Counted from the first letter of the stretch, positions 35,421 to 47,225 are shown. The stretch is 64,000 nucleotides of DNA from Schizochytrium sp. TIO01 (GCA_004764695.1 SMSO01000032.1:5972668-6036667), one strand, 5' to 3'. Program-made: numbers and translations. Notes: a model not told the origin generated them from the letters alone.

Positions 35421-38400
35421 CTTCTCAAATACCTTTTTTGCGGGTCTGGCTGATTTGTTGTGATTTTATGCACTTCCTCAAAACAAGATTCCGTGCAATG
35501 TCTTGATACGAAGTCTTAAGGTGGAAAGTCGAGAGCGCAGAGTTACACAATTGATGCCAACGAAGCTCGGCGGTCGAGATCTGTTGGTGCAGAGCTATGC
35601 CACGTATATCATTCAATTGACTTAACCTGACTTGACAGGCCTTTGGTTTCCCCTGTGATGTACGTAGACTCCACGAAGCGCAACGAAACACCCAAGAAGC
35701 GCAGGTGTATATCTCGCTATCCACACCTCTGGAAAAAGAATCTGCTCGTGCCTCCTCTCTACTAAGCTGCTCGCACTGTGCTGTTAGCCTTGACCTCAAG
35801 TAACACACGGAAACAGGCTGCGCTCCCTTGCCACAGCTAGCCGATGTTTGATTGTTTGGTTCAAATGCTCGCCTCCCCTTACTGTCCACCGCTTGCTAGC
35901 TCAACGTGTTCTCGCCAACTGCTGTCACTATCGCTATCTCCACGATCAAACAGACTTGGGTTCGTCAGTCTTCTTCTCCGCTGCGTCGCGTTTACTTTTT
36001 GCTCCCCTCGCTGCGGCGGCGGCCCAGCTTTTGCTCGCGAAAATTTCACTTTGAAAAAACACTGCTACCTATATGTATATTACTAACACTCTGAGTTGAG
36101 TTGGTGAACCATAATTGTTTTTTCTTAGGTGGTGGGTAGGCTAGAGTAGGTTACGCATTACAACACCAAAACCAAAGTCTCTCAGTCAGCAGCAAAAAGA
36201 TCTCACAACTACATGACAATAGGTAGGTAGTACACATAAAGAAAAGTACTCGATGAACAAAACAACACCATCCTAAAAAAGTCTTTTGATTCGAGTAGAT
36301 TGGGAGCAGCTGGCTACCCTAGTAAACATTAGGATAGGCAGCTAGCTGCTCATACCCTTTTCCCTCCAGTTTTCACCCACTTCGCAGATGGATACCTAAC
36401 CTTTATTATTATTATCATTATTTTCATTTTATTTTAAAAAATGGATTAAAAGAAGCAATTGTATCCAGTGTCCAGCATTAATCAGAACAACTGAAGAAAC
36501 GTGGCAGAGCATAGGTCTTCTTTCCTTCATCACGCCGCACTTGCAGCCTGGAGAGCATGCTACTATGCTTTCCGAGGCACTTTCTAGCCTGAGCTACCTC
36601 GGTGAGCTCAGAAAGAGTCCCGTGATCGTGCTGGCTCCTCCAAGCGGTAACCTAGCTAATTGCGCTTTCCCGTAGAGTCCGCGGCTGTCGTGACCGCCCT
36701 CGGCCTATAAGTACGCATATGTAACAGCATTAACTATTCCCAAGAAGCGGCTAGTTTTCATTGGCTGAAAGGATACCCAAACTTGTATATATGTATATAT
36801 TGCATCGTAACTTGAAACATGAGTCAACATGGTTTTCGGCGAGGCTGTGTCCACAAAGATACTGTGGAGCTAGCACACCCCATTCATTCGTGTGTACCTC
36901 TAGAGATTGGTACTACCACCTCATGGCTCAGAGCCAGGACAGCGGACCCTAGGTCCGATCAAGGTACAAACAAACTGCAAATGTATTCATTCAACATGAA
37001 AGTTGAACGCGCGCTGAGGAGGATCTCATCGCATGCACGCATTTACATATATATATATACACACACCCAACGTTGCACAGCTCTCCTTAGTCCTGAGGTC
37101 TTTACTAGAATGAAAGCCCAAATATTGTGCAGCGCTAGCCTAAGTTTCATCGCGGATTTATTCGAGCATATCTGCCATTGAGGCCACAACAGTCCACGTG
37201 TTGGTCGGATCCAAGATTCTCCTTCCTATCAAGAGCAAGGTTATCTTTCCCTCCAGAGTAACTGAGACAAAGTCCCTAAAGATGTACATCGCTCGCTGAG
37301 TGAAAAAATAGTGCAAAGTCGGTCTTATCAATTTTTAATTAATTAAAAAATGATTAGAAAAATAAAAAAACTCAAGCCAAAACAATCACTCGCTGTCTAA
37401 GGTATCTAGATACCTAGCTAGCTAGTTACCACCTGTCGGTAACGAGTGATTGCTTAGCTTGCGTTTTTGAACTATGGCAAACGATTTCAACTCATTACCT
37501 CTTGTTAGCAAGCGCAACATGTCGACTAGTGAGAGTGTTTGGGTAAACAGAAATTCATATCAGTACACCTACCTAAGTAGGACTAGCCTGGGTTTTGTAA
37601 GTCTTATTCCCTTCTTCATGGTCACTCTCATGGGTAATTTGAGGTTTTACCAAACTTAAATTAAAGGGGTTGATAGAAAACACCTCCTCTGTCAAACAAG
37701 CGTGGATCATTCTTAACGCACACCTTCTAAGCTTCAATCTTCTTAATAAAAATCTTTTTAAAAAACTCAAGCTTAAATGATTACTAAGATTGTTCTTCAA
37801 GTTTGAACAGAAGCTACACTAACTAGCTTAGCTACTCCTATCAATCCTTTGCCCAGAGTCTCCGCCTCTAATTGAGAAAAAAACAAAGGCAAAACATTTA
37901 CTTCATACGACGAGATACGTTGGTTTTTACCCCCAGGTCAAAGAATGAATAGGAATACCTTTCAACTTAGGCTAGACGATCACCTCTGCTCTTGAAAAAG
38001 CAAACAAAAACAAGGCAAAAATATAAAACTGAGAATCTCTCAGAGTTAAAAATCAGTGGAGAGAACATGTCGCATTTTTATGAAGCACACCGTTAATGCG
38101 AATTCGTATTTACTGTGAATTCGTATTTACATAATACGAATCTAAAAGCTTAAAAACAAAGGGGGTGGAATATCTTTTAAATGAAACTCCGCGGGATGCC
38201 ATGTACACCTATTTACGAGAATGATAAAAGAGGAGGGGAAGAAGTAAAAACACCAAACAGCATGAGTACTTCTGTAGAAACAAATAATCATGTTTCTTCT
38301 CGTAGCAACCCAACTTCAGATTCATGAAAGCTACTAAGATTACCTTTCATGTTTTTCTGATTTCTTTTTTTTTTTTTTTGAGAGAAGCAAATAGCGTATA

Positions 38401-39169
38401 TGTTCATTACTACAAATTTTGGTATGAATTGCTTGTTTATCAATCAACTATTTTCCATGAAAATGGTTGGTGCTTTATATTCGACTACAATGTGCGAAAG
38501 CAAGGTTATTGGGTTTTGTTTCCATGCTGGAATTGACCGTATTAAGTCACTACGCAAATCAGGTTTTCTTACATTGTTTTGGCTCTGATCCTTTAGAAAA
38601 ACAAAATATGGAACTGCCATTAGCGAATCTTATTTGAATGAAAGTGTTCTGAACAGACTTACTAAGACCAGATCCGATCAAAGTGCGAATTACTGCAACT
38701 CAGGTATTTCTATAAATTTAAAGTTCAAAAGCATGTTAGCAGCTAAGGATTGATCTTTTCGATTATACTTGTTTGAACTGACTTACCTTGGTTATTTCGT
38801 TTTAGACCATTTCTCACTCTAGGCAGCAGTCCTCCAATGGATTGTAATTTGCCTATATTCGTGTTCTGGTAATGAGAAAAAAGTGGTAGTTCTACTTAGA
38901 GTACTGACTATGCCTTATGTAAGGTGGTAGAATTCACATATCCGTTGTTCAAAGTACATAGGAATCAAAGAGTCTAACAGGTTAAGCCTAGCAGTTGGGG
39001 AGTTCATATGTGTGCAGGGCCTGATTGTGTCGCCCAGCAGAACTGGTGCACAACCAAAACCAAATGAAAAGAGTAAAGGAGGCTACGTATGAAGCTTTGA
39101 AGCTCAAGACAGTGTTGCTGGCATCGTACCTGCTTGGCTTGCACTAGCCTTGTTGAACAAACTTAAGCC
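35421..39169. other. Gap of 3.7 kb with no supported gene
   Basis: The first few hundred bases form the 5' side of the LRR gene. Beyond that there are only short frames in AT-rich sequence. A 16-bp direct repeat (GAATTCGTATTTAC) with an inverted half lies near 38098-38145. No RNA gene or spliced gene was recognised. Confidence 0.4.
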
Positions 39170-40075
39170 ATGGTACGCTTCCTTTTGTTTTGGGCAGTAG
39201 CTTGCATTTTCATAGAGAGAAGTAATGCATCATCAGACGTTTTTGCAGGATCCTATGTCGCGGTAAGAAACGAAGCTTGCGTTGACAGTTCTGGCTCTTC
39301 GCTGGATAGCGCACTATATGATGCGACGGGCTCCCGGCGAGAGTGCTTTCAGCTTTGTGACAACGTCACACAGTGTGTTGCCTTACTCACCAGCGGAGTA
39401 TCAAACCAAGACTCAACATGCACGTTAAATTTTTTCGACGGAACTATACCACAAAACCTTCCAAAGCTTTATGGTGTTGAGCCTGACATCTACAACTCAT
39501 CAACTGCTGAGTCACTGTCGTCCGATTATTCTTATGCTTATACTCAAGAGCTTGAAAGTAATCTGGTTTGTTATATGAAATTGACTAATGCACCTACGTC
39601 TTCCCAAACGGCGAGCCCAACACAAGGTCCAACACAAGGTCCAACAACACCTCCTCTAACAATGGAGCCCACGCAAACCCCTACAAAGGAGCCCACACAG
39701 TATCCTACGGCAGGACCAACACAACAGCCAACGACACATCCAACAACTATTATAATAACTTCCTCGCCAACTACAGAGCCGACACCTCCCCCTACATTGC
39801 ATCCGACAACTGCTGTAATATCAACTTCCTCGCCGACGTTATCTCCCACGACAGATTTGAAAACCTCAGCTCCATCAAAAGCACCTACAAGAACTCCAAC
39901 AATTGCTCCTACAACAGCATCTCCAACCGGACCAACCACTGCTTCTCCAACGACCGCCTCGCCCACGGCTGCCTCGTCACTTGTACAAATCAGCTCGGCA
40001 TCAAGGAGCAGCCGACGCATCGACTACACCTCTGCGTTGCTTGCGCTTGCGCTTGCACTTGCCTATTTCATTTAG
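39170..40075 (+). CDS. Secreted, probably GPI-anchored Pro/Thr-rich protein with PAN-like module
   Basis: A 301-residue protein, ATG at 39170 in GCCATGG. A signal peptide (MVRFLLFWAVACIFIERSNA) precedes a Cys-containing module (about 25-140; SRRECFQLCDNVTQCVALLT) with PAN/apple-like spacing. A Pro/Thr stalk of PTxxPT repeats fills about 140-270. The protein ends in a hydrophobic tail (YTSALLALALALAYFI) right at the stop, preceded by small residues SSASRSSRR, which is the form of a GPI-attachment signal. It is the third Pro/Thr-stalk surface protein in the window. Likely cell wall or surface, O-glycosylated (inference). Confidence 0.75.
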   Translation: MVRFLLFWAVACIFIERSNASSDVFAGSYVAVRNEACVDSSGSSLDSALYDATGSRRECFQLCDNVTQCVALLTSGVSNQDSTCTLNFFDGTIPQNLPKLYGVEPDIYNSSTAESLSSDYSYAYTQELESNLVCYMKLTNAPTSSQTASPTQGPTQGPTTPPLTMEPTQTPTKEPTQYPTAGPTQQPTTHPTTIIITSSPTTEPTPPPTLHPTTAVISTSSPTLSPTTDLKTSAPSKAPTRTPTIAPTTASPTGPTTASPTTASPTAASSLVQISSASRSSRRIDYTSALLALALALAYFI

Positions 40076-42600
40076 AAAAGCTACACATGAGATGGAAATA
40101 TCTACCACCGTGACCATTTTATGAAGACGATATCTTTGTCGAAATAGAATTTTATGCTAGTAGCTCCACCAAAGCTACAAGAGTATGTTCTATGTTCCTG
40201 TGACGATGATACCTCATTTGTACACCTCCTTGTAACTCTTCAGCAAATCAAACAGTGGTTTTGACCTAAACTTGTTTTTGATCAAGCAAAGACGCCTCTG
40301 CAATGGAAAATGACATATCTTAGAAAGAAGCATGCGGTGCCTACCTACCATGACATGATGATTATTATAAAGTGGATAAGCTGATTATATTTACTATTAG
40401 GCATGAATGAGTTCGTTCGTTGATCACTTTGGGTTCGCTCTATTAAAATTTCAAAACTTGCATTTCCTATGGTGACAAAGTGCGGCTGAGGCCCAATCGC
40501 GGGTTGAACACTAACCCGCAGCTCGAAGACAATGATTAAATCACATCCTTGGATGGATGGCGAGCGCAAGAGGATGCATCTGGCAGAGATGATATCACAA
40601 TCAGCGAGGGGTTTGAATTCATTTGAAGCATTTGAAATCCTTGATGTATTCCGAGTTCGTCGTGGGTGGTGCCACATTTATTGCATGGTCTTGAAGTGCA
40701 ATCCTATCGGCAAGTGACCAGTTTTCACCAAGGGCAAGGGGCAAGCTCTGCTCTGCGAATGAGCGATTGTCAGTAGCTAACAGCACATCATTCGAGCTGT
40801 CTCGATTTTGATCCATTTTGTCAACTTGTTGAGGTTTCAAATTTAGGGCAAAGGGATAATAACACAGTAGTTTTCACAGAGCCAAAGTGTAAGCTTGCGG
40901 TTAATCTCGGTAGCTCAGTAGTGCGCGCAAGCCTGGCCTGTTGAAGTTGATCCCTCTACTGATGTCTTTGTAGACGGTGGTGGCGTTTGGATCGGAATCC
41001 TGAAGGTCACCAATCTGGCATTTGAAATTCTCTGTTTGCTTGGCGGAGGCCACTCTGGCGTAGAAAATGGCGTGGTCAGTGCTGCATTGCTCGCGACCGT
41101 CGGAGCAAACCTCAGCCATAGGTGCACTCAACGTCATGACTTGCGTATATGCAATCGCCTCCAGGGAAGCAACCGAAGAGCACTTGATGAGACGCCAAAC
41201 TTCTGCCCAAAGTACTTTGACAATTTGAATTGAAGGTTCGCTTCACTTGAAGTGTTTGGGGCTTGGTGGTTCCATTGGCCATTCCATATTCTTACCTAGC
41301 CTCCACTTCTTCACAACTTCAAGGACCTTAATAATTATATTCTATCATTAATCTGGAATGGACAATGCCCTTTGGAGGTTATACAAGTTCTAACGTTTTC
41401 AGTCGCTCGCAATGTAGTACCTTAGGTATATGTACATAGCGAACCAGGCAGCTTTATCGGGCTAGTTTCTCGGAAACGGCCTGAGGTTGCTTTTCCACAA
41501 CCAAACCTAAACTGTGAACGTCTCTCGCTTATCTGATGTCGCCAGGTGCCTCTTTCTAAGGGCCCGACATGTTGCTCAAACCATGCGTCATGTCTTCTTA
41601 GTGCTACTGGAACCTACCTAGCACTTGGGCCGAGGCAGCAGAATCGTCTCTAGGACTTTTGTCTATCTGCTTGTTTCGAGCGAGACCTCGCGCACAAAAG
41701 TAGCGAGGCCTAAGGAGGTCTTAACGAGCATGGTAGCACAGATCGAGGAGATTCCAACTTTGAGACGCAAAATTTCTTCGTTGTCACCATTGGGAAGAAT
41801 GACGAGCAGAGAAATGATCGAACACTGCTTTTAAATTGTTTTAATAAAAATAAAAATATAGTAGTAAACTGAAAGTAAAACAGGCGAACGAACTTTGATC
41901 GAAACCGACTCTCGCAGGAGTCAACAGTAGCAAGACAAGTGACGCTATTGCCTCTGGATGAAGGCTTGCCTGCATTGGCTAAGGCTGCAATTCTAGTTTT
42001 CTGCCGCCGAATTTCAAGACCTGAGATCCAAGGTTGAGCATGTCAGTCAAAACGAAAACAGAGGACCAATCTACTAGTAGGTACTACCACTGCCCATCTA
42101 GCAATTGTTGCAGGTGTAGGGAAAGAGAGAAAGAAAGAAAGAAAGAAAGAAAGAAGAAGAGACTACTAGTAGTACCCCTGCTACGTATAATATTGTGCAA
42201 CTATTAGGAGACCCGTCCTCTTGGTAATTACTATCAATCAAGCCTCCAGTAGGTTGTATACTAGTAATATGAAATGAGGAAATAATAGGACAGAAATAGA
42301 AAACTTTAAATTGGAGACTCTTAAGCTTTAGTATAGACATACTACGAGTACTGAGCGAACTGGTGGTCACGAAAACGCAATTCCTAAGAGAAACCAGGAC
42401 CAACAGCCTCAGGAACAGGAGCGGCAGTATCAGCTGCACCAGGGCCAGTGCCACTATAAGCCGCCAAAGCAGGCCCACCAAAGCGTAGGCAAAACCCAAT
42501 AGAGTCACTTGCCGTGCATAACCGGCGACAGACTCACCATTTCTGACGGGAAGCTGCCTGAAGAACTTCACGGAGCCCTTTGACCGGTGACACGAGGAGA
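40076..42600. other. Gap of 2.5 kb with no supported gene
   Basis: Short frames only. A (GAAA)n tract lies at about 42123-42152. A CAG/GCC-rich stretch at 42390-42600 gives hydrophobic or Gly/Ala/Pro frames on the minus strand, but none has a start codon and convincing boundaries. Confidence 0.4.
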
Positions 42601-42660
42601 AGTCTGTTTGTCTGACTGACCACTGACGGCTTGTTTGTTCGTGCTTGTCTGTGAAACAAA

Positions 42661-42731
42661 ACCTTAAAACAAACAAACAAACAAAACAAGTTTTGTTGTT
42701 GACTCAACCCCAAACAAAGAACACAACAAAA
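42661..42731 (+). promoter_or_regulatory. A/C-rich unstructured 5' leader of the spermidine synthase gene
   Basis: Most of the 70 bases before ATG 42732 are A and C (AAACAAACAAACAAAACAAG, then CCAAACAAAGAACACAAC), with one T-rich patch at 42691-42706. No upstream ATG. CAA-rich leaders are poorly structured and usually translate well; similar tracts precede the Fic gene and others here. Confidence 0.55.
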
Positions 42732-43739
42732 ATGTCCACCGCCACGAAGGAAAACAAGCCTGCCTCTGCAGTGCAAAACGGATGGTTCACCGAGTCAGAG
42801 GTGTTGTGGGCTGGCCAGCGCATGGCCCTTGAGGTTAAAGAGGTCCTCTATGAAGGCCGCTCTGAGCTGCAAGACATCCTCGTCTTCGAGTCTGCCTCGT
42901 ATGGCAAAACTCTGGTGCTCGACAACGTCATCCAGCTTACGGAAAAGGACGAAGCTGCATACCAGGAGGCTATCACACATACTCCGCTTCAAGTTCACCC
43001 TTGCCCGAAGCGCGTTCTCATCATTGGCGGCGGCGACGGTGGTGTTGTCCGTGAGCTCTGCCGCCAATCCACGGTGGAGGAAATCATCCAGTGCGAGATT
43101 GACGCCGAGGTGAGCCGCGTGGCTAAAAAATACTTCGGCGACTCCATCGCCACAGGCTACGATGACCCGCGCGTTACCCTCTTGCATGAGGACGGTGCCA
43201 AGTTTCTTGAGAACACCGACAAGGTCTTTGATGTGATTATCGTGGATTCAAGTGATCCGGTGGGACCGGCTGAGACTCTCTTCGAGGCAAGTTTCTTCGA
43301 AAAGGCACGCAACAAACTCGACCCACAAGACGGCATTCTCTGCACTCAGGGAGAGTGCATTTGGCTCCACCTCGAATTGATCAGAGATGTTATGAAACGA
43401 TGCGGAACTTTGTTTCCTACAGTTAATTATTGCTACAGTACCGTTCCGACATATCCGAGCGGTCAAATTGGCTACATTATCAGCTCGCGCAACCCTGCTG
43501 CGCAGCTCGACACCCCGTGTCGCCCCATTTCCTTGCCTCAGGCTCGCTACTACACCGAGGAGATTCACCGCGCCAGCTTTGTGCTTCCCAAATTCGCCGA
43601 AGATGTAATTGGCCCTGTTCGTAAGCAGGCTAGTGTTGCACGCCACCAGGTTCATGTGAACAGCTATGGTCTTGCTGCTATCCTCGGCGGCGCTGTACTC
43701 ACTGGCGTATTCCTCTCCAAGCTTACCTCAGGACGCTAA
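42732..43739 (+). CDS. SPDS: Spermidine synthase with C-terminal hydrophobic tail
   Basis: A 335-residue protein from ATG 42732 (MSTATKEN). It has the full aminopropyltransferase core: N-terminal GWFTESEVLW with substrate strand, Y77-Q78-E79, the nucleoside-binding IIGGGDGG (97-104), CEIDAEV, and the catalytic loop VDSSDPVGPAE (171-181) with D172 and D175. TYPSGQIGY follows. It transfers the aminopropyl group of decarboxylated S-adenosylmethionine to putrescine. Spermidine synthases are usually 290-310 residues and soluble; here the last 30 residues add a hydrophobic stretch (GLAAILGGAVLTGVFL, 313-328) followed by SKLTSGR, which looks like a tail anchor. It is convergent with the next gene, 96 bp apart. 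Confidence 0.93.
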   Translation: MSTATKENKPASAVQNGWFTESEVLWAGQRMALEVKEVLYEGRSELQDILVFESASYGKTLVLDNVIQLTEKDEAAYQEAITHTPLQVHPCPKRVLIIGGGDGGVVRELCRQSTVEEIIQCEIDAEVSRVAKKYFGDSIATGYDDPRVTLLHEDGAKFLENTDKVFDVIIVDSSDPVGPAETLFEASFFEKARNKLDPQDGILCTQGECIWLHLELIRDVMKRCGTLFPTVNYCYSTVPTYPSGQIGYIISSRNPAAQLDTPCRPISLPQARYYTEEIHRASFVLPKFAEDVIGPVRKQASVARHQVHVNSYGLAAILGGAVLTGVFLSKLTSGR

Positions 43740-43835
43740 GCGAGTGAATGGAGATATGCGCGGTTGTTGTTGTTATTGCTGTTGCTACTGATGCTGCTCT
43801 TTTTATATTTGCTTCTCCTGGTCCTGATGCTGGAG

Positions 43836-44705
43836 CTATCCCATCGGCGTCCGTGATGGCGAAGGAGCTGACACTGGTGACGATGATGTTTTTGATGATG
43901 ATGATGATTCAGAGGGTTTCCCCGCTAATAATTCAAGAAAGTCTTCTAGCACGCCTTCTTCGCGCCGCACCAGAAGTCGGCCCTGGTGCACAACCAGGTC
44001 GAGTTCGGTGCCTCGAAATTCGTATACGTTGTCCCTTACGCGTGAAACCTCAAAATTCAAGCCTCTTGCCGCGAATAGCTGTGCTAAGAACTGGACATGC
44101 TCCTCGACGACTTCCCAGTCATCCGTGGGCCCACGCTGCGAGTGAAGTTGCTGTCGCAGCATATAGTCCACCGCCACCCGGTTCTCTGCCTCTAGCTCTT
44201 GAACGCGCTGCTCCAGTTCACGCACGCGCCCCCGCAATGCGTGTGCCTCTACCTGCAGTGAACCTGCGCGTGACTTGGCTTGTTGCATTCCCTTCTGGCT
44301 CAGAGACAGCTCTTGCTCACCCCAGCGCAGCAGATCTGCCTGCAACTGCAGACCGTTTCCCCCGCGTGTCCAATTCTCCTTGTCCCCTCCAGTCTTGCAA
44401 TTCTGATTTTGGTTTTGAAAATGGCTGCGTTCCTGTTGTGTTGCCTCCAAGACCAATTGGGTTTCGCGCATGCGAGAACGCCGCAGCTGCGTTTCGAGCT
44501 CCTTGACACGGGTCTGCCAGGCTAGCAGCGCCCTTTGCTGCGATTGGAGCATACGGTACAGGTCTACGCCGTCTACCTTGGCACTCTCTGTGCAGCCTTC
44601 TTCACCACCTCCCCCGCTCAACTCGCCAACGCTCAGGCGCCGCGAAGCGCCTCGCCGGTCGGGGCTTGTCGCGCCCGCCAAGGAGGACGCCAGGGACGAA
44701 GCCAT
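43836..44705 (-). CDS. Coiled-coil protein, unknown
   Basis: A 289-residue protein, ATG at 44705. A short Ser/Arg/Gly-rich N-terminus is followed by a long coiled coil (about 45-185; VKELETQLRRSRMRETQLVL, VRELEQRVQELEAENRVAVD) with a Gln/Asn patch. A compact C-terminal part (about 195-265) has DDWEVVEEHVQFLAQLFAAR, EFRGTELDLVVHQGRLLVRR and FLELLAGK, then a Ser-rich acidic tail. I do not recognise the C-terminal domain. Codon choice is GC-rich like its neighbours. Possibly a cytoskeletal or trafficking adaptor, without evidence for either. Confidence 0.65.
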   Translation of the reverse strand: MASSLASSLAGATSPDRRGASRRLSVGELSGGGGEEGCTESAKVDGVDLYRMLQSQQRALLAWQTRVKELETQLRRSRMRETQLVLEATQQERSHFQNQNQNCKTGGDKENWTRGGNGLQLQADLLRWGEQELSLSQKGMQQAKSRAGSLQVEAHALRGRVRELEQRVQELEAENRVAVDYMLRQQLHSQRGPTDDWEVVEEHVQFLAQLFAARGLNFEVSRVRDNVYEFRGTELDLVVHQGRLLVRREEGVLEDFLELLAGKPSESSSSSKTSSSPVSAPSPSRTPMG

Positions 44706-45808
44706 GCCACCTGACGCAATAGAACAGCAATCGCCAGCAGGAAAAGCAGGATCAGAGGCCCACGCTGTCCAGAAAGGACGTGGGAGCAGAAGGAGGAACC
44801 CGCTAAAGGCCGTGCACGGCTTCGAAGCTTGCAGGTTTGCTTTGTTTTCGCAACTTGTGACTCCACCTACAGGTACGTACTAGGATGAGGGTCGGTTGTT
44901 TTCGGTTTTTAGTAGTTAGTTGGCTGATAGTACCTAATCTCCTGGCGTAGGATCAATTCTTTCTTTTGCTTATTATCTTAGAAATAAAAGGACTAACAAC
45001 CTTGCTCATGAACATCCTCCTCCTCCTCCTCCTGGGTTTCTTCTGAGCTCGGTTTTGCGTTGCCTGGCAAAGACGCTTACCTTACAGTATGTCGAGACAA
45101 GGCATACATGACATTAAGATAAATGAAAGATTGCCAGAGCCATTTTTAAAACCTCGTTTTCAACAACACTTGATTTACTTTTTCCCTACATCTACATCAG
45201 TTCTGTTATGAAATTTTTCCACCACCCACGCTGTGTACGTGGAGTGGAATAATCACAAGCTGCATATTCAGTTATCTCCAAGTCAGTCCTGAAACCCCTC
45301 CTTATAGAATTTGGGCTGACAACTTGAACATTATTTCGTTTTTTATTCTTATTTTCTTATTTTCTTATTTTCTTATTTTCTTATATATAAGGTCTATATA
45401 TTTTTTTATTTACAAAGAAAAGAGATAAAAAAAGAAAAAAGAAAAAAAAAAAGCTTTAAAAGATTAGCGACAGACCCATCGTAACTAAAAACGCTTACTG
45501 ATGTGAAATGTATGCACCCTGTGTTGCTTGGCTTGATCAATTGACGGTACCATCCGTGAGATTACCTTGCTCACATTTCCATCACAAGACGAGGAAACAA
45601 TAAAACATATGACCATCGCCACTTTTTAAGTTGGTGTCCGAAAAAGAAGATTTTAAAAAGGCCCTGGAAGTGAAAGAAGAAGAAGGAAAAGAGGCCTGGC
45701 ACCAGAGTTGTACTCTGGCCTCCAAATATAGCGGCCAAAACCTTATGTTGCACAAAGTCCACAGCCACAAGTGCAACATCTCGCAGCTTGTGGCTTTGGA
45801 CCCCAACA
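44706..45808. other. Gap with no supported gene
   Basis: Shared upstream region of the coiled-coil gene (minus) and the oxidoreductase gene (plus). It contains an octamer run (ATTTTCTT, about 45345-45385) and A/T-rich tracts. No gene seen. Confidence 0.45.
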
Positions 45809-47221
45809 ATGCGCTCAGCGACGGTCTGGGCTTCGATACTGTTAGCGTTCTGCTTCATCAGAGGCGCACATTGCAAGATAGACTGGACACCCTTACTCAA
45901 CGAAGAACCTACTCTAAGCCTTTCGGAGTTAGACCCCATTCGCTTGCAACATGACTCAGATTGTGCAGCTCGACAATTAGCCCAGCGTATTGTAAAGCCA
46001 CATGTTCGCAAGGCGAGCAAACCTCTCACTATAGTAATACTAGGTGCTGGTCCCATAGGGCTGCTGGCTGCTGTCACTCTTGCGTTACAGGGACACCATG
46101 TGCAGGTATATGAAAAGCGACAAGAATATTCAAGAGATATCTGGTTCGACATATACTCAGAGCCATGGAGCCAGGCCACCCAAAAGCTAGAAGATTTTGG
46201 TTTCTTCCAACTGGCATCTGACAAGATTGACTACGAGCGACACCAACGTCAGCCAGAGTGGCGCGTAGATGTCACCACAGTACGCTGCAAAAGCCTTGAG
46301 GTTTTCATGATGGTCCTCGCATATGCCACTGGCGTTCAAATCTATTATGGAGAAGCTCTTACCATTGAGGAGGTAAAATCCAAGTATGCAGATCTCCTCG
46401 TGGATGCCTCAGGCTCCTCGGCCGCATGGGCGAAGGAAGCCCCGAGACTCTTCAAACAGACCCCTCTCCAGCTACGGTGGAATAATGAAACTTTCGAAGC
46501 GCCTGGCCATGGTGTATACCAATGGACTTGGCTTGCCACCTTTGCGTCATGTGCTGCGGATATTCCTCAAAACGACCCCTTCTATATTGGCGCTGACCTA
46601 GCAGTTCATGAGATTGTTGCTACATACCGCCGTGAGTTTGCTCAGACATGTGAAGTACAAGTACTTTTTCGTCAAAATGTTCAGGATGAAGAAACTGCAC
46701 TAGCCATCATTCATGAACGGGTTCTCCCTCACTTTACCGATGGCCCACCCCTGTCCTCTCAAGTCTTGAAATTAGAAATTACTCACCGTGTACATTCGAA
46801 GGACACCATCCTCACACTTCCGGGAGATGAAAGACCCCTCTTGGTGCTTGGAGATGCCAGTGTTCCAGCCTACTACCGCCTTGGCATCGGTCTAACTGCC
46901 GGCTTCGAGCAAATTGCACAACTTGGAGATAATGATCTTCTGAAAAATCCTCCACTCTTGCAAGCCAGTCTTCAGCGTATACAGGCTGATCATGCACAAT
47001 TCCAAGCAACTATAATGGCTATAGAGACTTTATGCCCCAGCTCATTTATTGGTTTTGATTTGGCTGCAAGTAACATGCACCAAGCTGCTATTCTCTATCG
47101 CTATAGGCACGCAGATTTCCATGTTGTGCCAATCCAGGATTGCTTTTCTTACCTGACTAGTAAGGAATACACTGCCAATGCAATATATTCGTCATTCACC
47201 TCAGAAGCAACATGTGAATAA
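45809..47221 (+). CDS. Secreted or organelle FAD-dependent oxidoreductase
   Basis: A 470-residue protein. ATG 45809 is chosen because it starts a clean signal peptide (MRSATVWASILLAFCFIRGA, then HC). A Rossmann FAD motif follows: IVILGAGPIGLLAAVTLALQ with Glu at the end of strand 2 (VYEKRQEYSR). Near the C-terminus LLVLGDASVPAYYRLGIGLT is the GD-x(n)-P-x(n)-G motif that contacts the FAD ribityl in PHBH-type flavin monooxygenases. Substrate unknown. The TAA stop is at 47219-47221, and a tRNA-Trp gene begins at 47226, so the mRNA 3' end must run through or stop against a tRNA gene. Confidence 0.75.
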   Translation: MRSATVWASILLAFCFIRGAHCKIDWTPLLNEEPTLSLSELDPIRLQHDSDCAARQLAQRIVKPHVRKASKPLTIVILGAGPIGLLAAVTLALQGHHVQVYEKRQEYSRDIWFDIYSEPWSQATQKLEDFGFFQLASDKIDYERHQRQPEWRVDVTTVRCKSLEVFMMVLAYATGVQIYYGEALTIEEVKSKYADLLVDASGSSAAWAKEAPRLFKQTPLQLRWNNETFEAPGHGVYQWTWLATFASCAADIPQNDPFYIGADLAVHEIVATYRREFAQTCEVQVLFRQNVQDEETALAIIHERVLPHFTDGPPLSSQVLKLEITHRVHSKDTILTLPGDERPLLVLGDASVPAYYRLGIGLTAGFEQIAQLGDNDLLKNPPLLQASLQRIQADHAQFQATIMAIETLCPSSFIGFDLAASNMHQAAILYRYRHADFHVVPIQDCFSYLTSKEYTANAIYSSFTSEATCE

Positions 47222-47225
47222 ATCT

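Noticed and set aside
35425-35889. 154-codon minus-strand frame upstream of the LRR gene
   Set aside because: It has no ATG start and is separated from the LRR frame by an in-frame stop; most likely 5' UTR or intergenic sequence.
40890-40990. Possible tRNA: GGTAGCTCAGTAGTG looks like an A box
   Set aside because: No B box (GTTCRANNC) and no acceptor or anticodon stem could be formed at a proper distance.
42098-42676. 192-codon minus-strand frame with a Leu-rich hydrophobic stretch
   Set aside because: It starts without ATG inside the spermidine synthase leader, and the hydrophobic part comes from CAG/GCC-rich sequence; no homology pattern.
45571-46224. 217-codon minus-strand frame opposite the oxidoreductase
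   Set aside because: It overlaps the signal peptide and FAD motif of the plus-strand gene, which are clearly coding; the antisense frame is a shadow.
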